Shown here in pieces: positions 57,901-64,000 of a stretch of 64,000 nucleotides of DNA; within the stretch, counting starts at the first letter, position 1; every line of letters begins with the position of its first letter. The DNA comes from Mesostigma viride (lineage: Eukaryota; Streptophyta; Mesostigmatophyceae; Mesostigmatales; Mesostigmataceae). Below the pieces are notes generated by a model, which did no database searches, had not been told where the DNA came from, and worked only from the letters and a program-made list of their open reading frames with translations. The translations under genes were made by a program, and so were the position numbers. The stretch covers positions 1,413,330 to 1,477,329 of the forward strand of contig RPFO01000072.1 of assembly GCA_009746045.1 (NCBI GenBank), written 5' to 3'.

Positions 57901-58612
57901 CGCGCGCACCAAACACCACTATATATATAAAAAGAACAACAACCAATTTGGCATGGGGGGTTTAACATTTAGAACACGCACGGCCCCAGAGAAAGCTGCT
58001 GGCACCCCATGCATACTATAAGATGACATTAGCGCGGCTCATGACGAGGAAATGAGACAAATAGTAAGCTATCTTCGGCCAAGAAGCGATGGAGGGACTG
58101 CCACATTTGCTCACCTTTACCGTGCCGAGATCCATGGGCTGCTTGATGATCTCAAAGTAATTCTGCGCAGCACGAAGCCAAGGCCAGCACGACACCGGAG
58201 AATGAGCCGCAAACGCGAACAGGGGCAACCCGAAGTAAAAAGCGCACGTAAGGCTATAGCGAATGGCAGTACGTAGAGGATAACGACTACAGAATGCCAT
58301 CGAAATTCGTTATCACTTTTGGGCGCTGTGTACAGTAACATTTCTTGTACAAAATTCACATACAAATTGCTATTTTGTCCTTGGAGCACAAACACAGCAC
58401 CAGAGCAATAAATATAAGGAATACACCAACGCGAACACAAAATGCGGGCAAAAACAAAATGTTAAGCTCTAGGCCTCTAGCTTACCGGGATTTTCAGCAC
58501 CTCAGGGTCAACAGGCTCGTTAAAATAAAGCTCCGCGTCTTCTTCCTTCATTATTTCTGCCAACGCCTCTAAACAAAGCTTGCGCTGATCTTTCTTCATT
58601 TCCCAACACAGC
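42984..58612 (-). CDS. BET-like double-bromodomain protein, at least 14 exons, N-terminus unresolved
   Basis: Exons in order: 58612-58486, 58162-58115, 57419-57273, 56581-56545, 55954-55692, 54063-53861, 53337-53214, 52208-52161, 51337-51258, 49444-49314, 48260-47616, 47195-46837, 44337-44145, 43618-42984. All phases agree, giving about 1,010 residues. Bromodomain 1 reads ELYFNEPVD, NYFEIIKQPMDLGTVK, then LVWRNARKFN. Bromodomain 2 reads NNLFSVPVDAV, LHDYHDVIKHPMDLGTVK, then LVWANCRLYN and EGDPINDICDELEGLFKKKW. The conserved PMD motif and the acetyl-lysine-binding asparagine (FN, YN) are present in both. The linker has a basic RIKRRK patch, polyalanine and KKKKKKK. The tail is long and K/E/G-rich. 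Family knowledge indicates nuclear binding of acetylated histones and transcription control. I see no extra-terminal (ET) domain. A donor (GAG|GTGAGT) 13 bases before the stop allows an alternative last exon. Confidence 0.85.
45000..45350 (+). repeat. Possible tRNA-derived SINE-like segment inside a BET intron
   Basis: At 45240-45285 a tRNA-like half is visible: TATAGTCAGCGAAAG resembling a D-arm, and GTCCCCAGTTCGATTCCGG resembling a T-arm with an internal B-box. It lacks a cloverleaf I can close, so it is not called a tRNA gene. An inverted GCGAGAC/GTCTCGC pair lies upstream (45048-45070), and CGCAAATGG...CCTTTGCG downstream. Confidence 0.25.
45910..46242. repeat. (AAAC)n array, intronic
   Basis: About 83 perfect units end in three GACA units. 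It lies in the 2.5-kb intron between exons 46837 and 44337 of the BET gene; long K-Q-T-N and V-C-L-F frames through it are artefacts. Confidence 0.95.
47435..47560. repeat. Degenerate ATTGATAGGA repeat
   Basis: About ten imperfect copies of an (A/T)TTGATA(G/A)(G/A)A unit, just after the donor of exon 48260-47616. Confidence 0.6.
48375..48745. repeat. About 38-bp satellite, intronic
   Basis: About nine copies of CAGGGACAGATAACAGAAGA followed by AACTAGATAACCGAAGAA. It lies just upstream, in gene sense, of exon 48260-47616. Confidence 0.9.
49527..50275. repeat. (GGTC)n array with GGGC end, intronic
   Basis: About 640 bases of GGTC units with clustered GGTGGGTC (49815-49885) and CGTCCGTCGTT variants, then a GCGGGCGG run (50190-50275). 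It lies in the BET intron between exons 51337 and 49444. The 414-codon frame through it is not a gene. Confidence 0.95.
51380..51475. repeat. GTGTGCATCA minisatellite
   Basis: About nine copies of a ten-base GTGTGCATCA-like unit, in the intron flanking exon 51337-51258. Confidence 0.8.
51830..52160. repeat. 42-bp satellite abutting a splice donor
   Basis: About eight copies of TATGTGCTTTATGGTCCTAT with ACACATGCCTTGTGGTCCTA. The last copy ends within ten bases of the donor of BET exon 52208-52161. Confidence 0.9.
52375..52590. repeat. ATATCTAATAACCCAAACTC and GATGGTTGC minisatellites
   Basis: Five copies of a 22- to 24-base unit at 52385-52525, then five copies of GGTTGCGAT at 52538-52585. 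Confidence 0.8.
52990..53213 (-). repeat. Duplicated exon end/donor in a BET intron
   Basis: On the minus strand the exon end AAGCTGCAC|GTGCGT (53214) recurs as CAAGCTGCAC and ATGTG (53160s), CAAGCTGCACGTGCGTGGGG (53110s), CAAGCTGCCCGTGTGGG (53075s) and GAAGCTGCACATGCATGTG (53025s). Each is separated by a TTAAGGGG-and-G-run block. Confidence 0.75.
54715..54845. repeat. TGTGCCGCTACGATGGCGCC minisatellite
   Basis: Four imperfect copies of a 36- to 37-base unit ending CAACGATGGCGATGGT, in the BET intron between exons 55954 and 54063. Confidence 0.8.
57520..57655. repeat. Partial copy of an exon 5' end plus (GGGC)n
   Basis: CTTCGGGGCATGCGTACGAC plus TTGAGGTTACTCTAGG (57529-57564) copies the start of BET exon 57419-57273 and its acceptor (CTCTGGGCACGCATACGACT, then TTGAGGTTGTTCTGGG). 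A (GCGG)n run follows. Confidence 0.65.
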
Positions 58613-59892
58613 CTGTTAAAGGGGCATGAACTCTTTGCCTTGGCAACCCTACAAAATGCGAGTGACCCCCTTCAACAGGACCACACTGCCCTTCCGAACG
58701 TGCGGAATTGAAAAAATCATCCGGCTGCGCCCACTGTGCGTGCTGGTACTAGGCATCGTTGGTGCCCACGTCTCCGGGGATATTTTGACACCATACTTAA
58801 CCTATGTCTGCGTTTTCAACAGACATGCTATCCAACATTTCGCGCACAGCCTGTATACCGAATGAATACCGAAGTATGAGGCGCTCGATATTGTCCGTAA
58901 TCCCTTGCTAGCAAAAGGATGTTGTCCTTCGTTCAACTGGAATCGCTGCTGTGGACACAACAAAATGCCGACATTACGTATTCAAAGTTTTAAACCAAGC
59001 GCGTGTACCGTATGTTACCGCAAGGGGCGAGAAAGTTCGTGCTTACGCCTGCAACCTTATGGAGCAGCAGCCACCGGTCCTGGCAGAGCTGCAAAATAAT
59101 CCTCACCCTTGGTCCGTGGTTACCGAACAAGATGAGTAGTAGTACCGAACTAGATTAGTCCGAACTCCGAAAATGGGCTCCGCCGGATCACGGCCGAGGG
59201 CCGAAATATATTTAGTATATCGGATGTTACTATTTTTCCGTGTGGGTATCGGATGGTACTAAGTCGTGGGGCGTGGGAAACAACTGAACTGAACTGAACT
59301 GAACTAGGTCGGGGGACGCCTACCTGGCCTACCAGGCCTTTCCCAATCGCTGCTGCCCATGTGCGACAACAACAACAAGGGTACTGTGACGTGGACGGTT
59401 GCATCATCAGAAGATCATCAGACACATCCGCGCTGCACGGGCATGGCTGTTTCCCGCCATGGCATGGCCGGACAATTTCGCGAACAGAGAGCATTAGGGG
59501 CCGGCATGGCCGAAAAATCACGAATTATTGGTGCAAGACGACAGCAGAGTCAGGAGGAACAACTGTCTTACAAAGTCAGCCCGGCTATGAAGGCCACGGC
59601 ATTGCTTACTACCGGTACTTAGTGAATGACTACGCTATCACTACTGCACGCGTGTGGCGCAACCCCTCAGTGGATTTTGCCTTTCCTGCCTAGCATCCAC
59701 TACGTATCAGCCTGTTAGTCGGCGGGAACAGGTTCTCAACGGAACTGCTATGGCCACCGATTGGACATCTTAGTTGGAAAATGTCATGTATGACCTCGGC
59801 CGCTTCGTTGGCACCCCTGTTCTATAGGGATTATTAGTAGAACAAACAAAATCACTAGTTAAGCTTCTGTTTATTTACTGGAAATGGCCAAT
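58613..59892. other. Divergent intergenic region between BET and Tim17-family genes
   Basis: Should contain the BET first exon(s) and both promoters, but no exon could be joined in phase. A 62-codon plus frame (58951-59139) and an (AACTG)n tract (59283-59305) are the only visible features. Confidence 0.45.
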
Positions 59893-62296
59893 GAGCGAAG
59901 CGATCGCATCTTGTCGCGGACTATGGTGGGATGTGAGTCAATATCTCGAACGTCTTCTCGTTATCTTAGAATGATTTTTTTTGTTGTAGGAAAGGGAAAT
60001 TTATTCCTGGGATGTGCAAACATGATTTTTTGCGTGCCAAAATATGGTTGTAACAATGGGCGAGTTATCTACTCGTCGCAGCGATGTTTTCATCTGCTTT
60101 TCGTCAGCGGACCCGAATCCTGCTCCGTTGTTGCGGGCTACACGCGTGCAGCATGCATTGGCGCCGTGACGGGTTCCACGTGGGCGCTGTGGAGGAAAGC
60201 GTCTCCACTTAAATACGGGGCAGCCTTGGCTTTTAACTTCGGGATTACTACTGCTTGTTTCTGCGGTAAGTCGCACCATAGGATGCCGTCTGGAGTACCG
60301 GCATGCTAACCGGATCGCGGTAGAATCCAATCATGGAAGCTTCATGCATCTCTGCTTTGAAGCGGGCATACCAAAACGCTCCATAGAGGAAACCTGGTGC
60401 GGAAGATACAGTGGTGCATGTCCAGCGATGCTTGCCCTGTTTTACTTGCAATGCTTCCCGGTGCAGGGTAGTTTGTACACGGTCATGCAAAGATTTTAAC
60501 ATGGATTGCATTTTAAGATGGCCGGGTTGCCAGGGTCTGCTACTCCTGGCCGTGTGATTGGCAATTTTTCGTGGCGTGACACACATACCGAACCTGTTGA
60601 ACACAGTGGCCCTTACATCAACCAGACATTGGCCATCAGATTAGCTTACAATAAACTGACAAATGTGTGTTAACGGTGCGTGACCATCCTGGAGCACAGT
60701 ACCACACAGCAAAGTACCGCACATGTCTGTTACTAAATACCACACATGCCTGTTACTCAAACGCCGCACACTTGCAAGCCCTTCACTGGTTGTCCTGCCA
60801 CTGCCCGCCTCCTATACCGGGAACATGACGGTGGTAATGCTGGCGCCTGCCTGCCTGCCTGCCCTCCCGCCAGCCATGCGCGAGGCCTCTGCTGTGATGC
60901 GAGGGGGGAAAGACGATGTTTGGAACGTGGTGCTGGGGGGCGTCACGTCAGGGGGCATCCTTGGCGGCATCCACGGTACGCCTCTGCTGTGTCCTTCCTG
61001 CGCATGCCATGTTCCATCCCACCTAAAGAATCACCTCATGCTATCCTGCAACATTGTCTTGCTAGGAGGTACTGGACAAAGGGGCGTTGCCAAGGGGGTG
61101 GAGGGGGGGGGGGGGGGGGGGGGAGAGTGACGAATTCGCATTGTGACGAATTCGTCAGATCCCCGTATCCCACACCCGCTAATGTTTGCTGTCTTCTCTT
61201 CGTTTCGTCCCCCTACACACCCTCAACCTCCAACCCCTCAACATCCCTCAAATGCACCGGCCCCCAGGTGGCCACCCTGGTGCGGTCAAGGCGGCCATTG
61301 CCTGCACCGCAGTCGGTTGCTCGCTGTATTTAGGTAGTGAGGCCATCCACCGACGACGCATCCGTCATGCGCTGATTCATGACCCCGAGCTGAGGGCGAT
61401 TCAAGAGCGGGCGCTCGCGGTGCGTAGTTTGAGGTGTGGTAGTTCAAGGCGCCAATGTGGGTGGTTTAAGGCGCCACCTGTGGTGAGTGGTTTGTGCCTC
61501 GGCACCACAACCGCCTAGACCTTTATGAGCGGTATAAGCCTTTGTGGCGGTTACGCTGTGGGTGGCAGTGTTGAGCGGTCAATGCTTTTGTAAACAAGTG
61601 GCTGGTGTGGTGGTTATTGCTGGGTTAAGAACTGCCTGCTCATGGTGAGACCCTCGATCCGGTGAAGAGCTCGGAGAAGAGGGCGGGCGGCGCCCCTGGG
61701 GTGGACACCTGCTCAAACAGAATGGTTCTCGGTGAAGCGTGTTTTGTTTGCCAGGTATTTCATGAGTGCAGGGCCAGGTGCGATTGCATGTCAAATCGTC
61801 GATGCGTGCGGTCGTGGTGAAGCACACAGCGATACCCGCGAGAGCGACGAATCTTGTTGCTGTCTCACGTATCGTTGCTGTACCTTTAGTCGTCTTTTTT
61901 AATTCAAACATCCTCGTTCTGCTCATCAGCTGATTCAAAGCTTCCCACGACTTGCCTACCTCATTTCATGGGCACACGTAGCAGGAACAAGAAGGCACCG
62001 GCTCCATGGTGAGTAACATGGTGAGCGCGGCCTGGAGCCGAATGTCCCTTCCAAAGTGGTCCCCGGTCCGGCCCATAACACCCGAGGAGGCGGCCAAGCA
62101 GGAAGCAGAGGCACGCGAGCTGAACCAGAAGTACCAGGCGCTCGCGCGCTACCACAGCATGGCGGCCGAGGAGGCTGCAAGGCTGCGGAAGGAGGTGGCC
62201 AATGAACCAACCAAGGGTGCCGTGGAAAGTCCTAGTATTCTAGAAGCCGAAAATGACAGCAAAAATGACAGCACGCGTAAACGAGAGCCTGAATGA
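59893..62296 (+). CDS. Tim17/Tim22/Tim23-family membrane protein, five exons
   Basis: Proposed exons: 59893-59934 (M-S-E-A-I, donor GAT|GTGAGT), 60082-60265, 60874-60975, 61268-61419, 61985-62296 (TGA). All phases agree, giving about 263 residues. The core reads [37 protein letters not shown], then a charged [27 protein letters not shown] and a last hydrophobic helix. Four glycine-rich helices of this kind define the Tim17 family, which includes mitochondrial import channels, the complex I subunit B14.7 and plastid OEP16 proteins, so an organelle membrane is likely. After the last helix come a basic stretch, [14 protein letters not shown], and a coiled, charged tail. The first exon and the acceptor at 60082 (alternative 60108) are uncertain. 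Confidence 0.7.
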
Positions 62297-62368
62297 GTCG
62301 ATCCACTCTCGTGGCCTTCATTGTATTGAGTGACAGTTTAGACCGGTAGGATTGCATGTACCCATGGA

Positions 62369-62766
62369 TCCATCCATCCATCCATCCATCCATCCATCCA
62401 TCCATCCATCCATCCATCCATCCATCCATCCATCCATCCATCCATCCATCCATCCATCCATCCATCCATCCATCCATCCATCCATCCATCCATCCATCCA
62501 TCCATCCATCCATCCATCCATCCATCCATCCATCCATCCATCCATCCATCCATCCATCCATCCATCCATCCATCCATCCATCCATCCATCCATCCATCCA
62601 TCCATCCATCCATCCATCCATCCATCCATCCATCCATCCATCCATCCATCCATCCATCCATCCATCCATCCATCCATCCATCCATCCATCCATCCATCCA
62701 TCCATCCATCCATCCATCCATCCATCCATCCATCCATCCATCCATCCATCCATCCATCCATCCATC
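62369..62766. repeat. (ATCC)n array
   Basis: About 99 perfect units, starting some 70 bases after the Tim17-family stop codon; part may be transcribed as 3'UTR. Confidence 0.95.
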
Positions 62767-62825
62767 GGGGTTAATGCTCCGTGACTCCCCATTAACGAGA
62801 GCACGAGTTTTATTAACTATAATAA
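62767..62825 (+). repeat. LINE 3'-end relic
   Basis: TGCTCCGTGACTCCCC and GAGAGCACGAG match the terminus at 62-95, with a damaged hairpin and an AT-rich tail. Confidence 0.55.
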
Positions 62826-62879
62826 AGTGACAGTTGTCTCACTTGGTATTGGACAGCAACCATGTGCCATACCTGAGCC

Positions 62880-63318
62880 TGAAGGGTCCACCACTTCGGT
62901 GCGCACTTCTTACGGGACCACGCCCCCATGCCCTTTACAGAAGGGTGTGTGGCAGGGCTGCGTGCTGTCGCCCTACCTGTTCATTATTGTGGTCGAATAC
63001 GTAATGATTCAGGCGCGCAAGCGATTTGCCCGCATCGTGGGCAGGGAACCAGGAGTGCAGGTTGCTAACAAATTCTGGCATGGCGGTGCGGACACGGAGA
63101 TTCGGCTAGCAGACATCATTTACGCAGACGACACCACCCTCTTCGAGGACACTGAGCACGTGCAGACATGGCTTGACTGCCTGGCTCTCGAGGCCCGTGC
63201 AGTGGGGCTTGAGGTCAGCAAGAAGACAGAGGCCCTGGCGGTTGGGCTCACCAACTCAGCGCCGCCCCTCTACCTCCTAGACGGCTCTCGAGTCCTGTAT
63301 CGGGACCGCGTTAATTAA
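62880..63318 (+). pseudogene. LINE reverse-transcriptase fragment with YADD
   Basis: A continuous frame aligns with the middle of the RT of the 2.7-kb LINE: STTSVRTSYGTTPPCPLQKG, VWQGCVLSPYLFIIVVEYV, IYADDTTLFED (catalytic aspartates kept) and WLDCLALEARAVGLEVSKK. It is truncated at both ends: upstream of the STTSVR motif, and downstream at RVLYRDRVN, where it runs into (TTAA)n. It is a different subfamily from the 2.7-kb copy. Confidence 0.8.
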
Positions 63319-63395
63319 TTAATTAATTAATTGGGCTAGCGCTTGCATTAATTAATTAATTAATTAATAGACACGTGACTGCGTCACGTGAGCAT
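63308..63395 (-). repeat. TTAA tracts and inverted LINE 3' hairpin
   Basis: Two (TTAA)n tracts (63311-63331 and 63347-63368) surround GGGCTAGCGCTTGCA. The hairpin CACGTGACTGCGTCACGTG follows, in minus orientation, identical in stem to 7109-7127. Confidence 0.6.
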
Positions 63396-63788
63396 CATTG
63401 CAATTACCTCGATCTTAACATTACCCATAACAAGAAGGGCTGGCGTACGGCTGTCTATGATAAGCGCAAGGATCCTAAATACCAGCAAATTCCTTTTATT
63501 CGTTACCCCGATATTCACAGTCTCCTTTCCCACACAGCAAAATATGGTGTTGTTCTTTCTCAGTTACATCGTTTTTCCCGTCTTTGTTCTTATCGTGTTG
63601 ATTTCATCACGACTCTTGTTGAACTCTTGCAGCGTTTATTGGTCAAAGACTATGACCGAGCCATTATGCTCCGTCAAGTCCGATGTTTTTTGCAACGTCA
63701 CCCACATCTGTTCGGTGCTGCCCCTTGGCACAAGCTCTACAAACAGGTCGTGGACCGGCTGGATCGCATAGTATCTCCGCACATCTGA
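63396..63788 (+). pseudogene. Reverse-transcriptase C-terminal (thumb-like) fragment of a second retroelement type
   Basis: A frame of about 130 codons reads YLDLNITHNKKGWRTAVYDK, then IPFIRYPDIHSLLS, YGVVLSQLHRFSRLC and FITTLVELLQRLLVKDYDRA, ending with a stop. The order LDL-I, vYDKR, P-hS, YGV-SQL-R is typical of the region after the catalytic motif in Penelope-like and unclassified RTs of aquatic eukaryotes; this placement is from memory. It is unlike the LINE RT in this window. The palm with the catalytic motif is missing upstream, where LINE debris begins. Confidence 0.5.
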
Positions 63789-64000
63789 ACCCTGTGATGC
63801 CAGATCTCCTTTGCGGCCGTTCCGAGCTTGGCACTGGATTCGTTGTCCACATCGTCGCGTCGCTGCCGCAACACGATGTTTTCTGGCATCCGCGGGCTTT
63901 TGGTTCCCGCCGCACATTTGAAAGTGCTGTCCTCCGGCTTTTTGTCTTTGCACCGTGTGCAGTTCTTGGACGTTTGGAATCATGGCATGGCTAACGTGAT
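63789..64000. other. Window end; no feature recognised
   Basis: Probably the 3' continuation of the RT-like element, but no motif or repeat supports that. Confidence 0.3.

Noticed and set aside
58951-59139. 62-codon frame (RHYVFKVLNQARVPYVTARG)
   Set aside because: Looks protein-like, but has no recognised domain, clear start or splice partner, and lies in a divergent promoter region. It may be a transposon remnant.
62232-62804. M-D-G-W and I-H-P-S repeat proteins
   Set aside because: Translations of the ATCC array.

Overview
The window is nuclear DNA of an intron-rich eukaryote. GT-AG introns interrupt every protein gene, coding exons are GC-rich, and most intergenic and intronic space is simple repeats and non-LTR retrotransposon debris. 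One gene has two bromodomains whose sequence resembles plant BET (GTE) proteins, and another has a Tim17-family core. A green alga or other microalga is plausible, but the species cannot be named from sequence alone.

Layout. (1) 1-8.2 kb is a transposon nest: a 1.6-kb hAT-like DNA element with a perfect 8-bp target duplication, one nearly full-length but frameshifted LINE (2.7-7.15 kb), and several inverted LINE 3' ends. (2) 8.4-11.8 kb, minus strand: a two-exon BRCT protein. (3) 11.8-14.2 kb: no confident gene. (4) 14.2-35.9 kb, plus strand: one very large gene. I could chain 24 exons whose phases all agree, giving about 1,810 residues of mostly coiled coil. (5) 36-43 kb: a second nest of LINE 3' ends and long tetranucleotide and pentanucleotide arrays between convergent genes. 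(6) 43.0-58.6 kb, minus strand: 14 phase-consistent exons of a double-bromodomain BET-like protein of at least about 1,010 residues. (7) 59.9-62.3 kb, plus strand: a Tim17/22/23-family membrane protein. (8) 62.35-64 kb: an ATCC array, a LINE RT fragment and a second, different RT-like fragment.

The most unusual pattern is in the introns. In at least seven introns of the coiled-coil gene and one of the BET gene, the last 10-25 bases of the upstream exon plus its splice donor are copied again, sometimes many times, inside the following intron. The extreme case is a 62-bp unit present about 18 times. In one intron the copies are exactly 42 bp apart, in frame and open, so choice of donor would change a coiled coil by whole heptads. 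A second recurrent pattern is in the LINEs. Different 3' ends share a small CTCC-CAAC-GGAG hairpin or a related end, followed by a short tandem tail, and at least two of the giant tetranucleotide arrays begin exactly at such tails.

Gene functions are inferred from motifs read by eye. Gene 5' ends are the least certain part.
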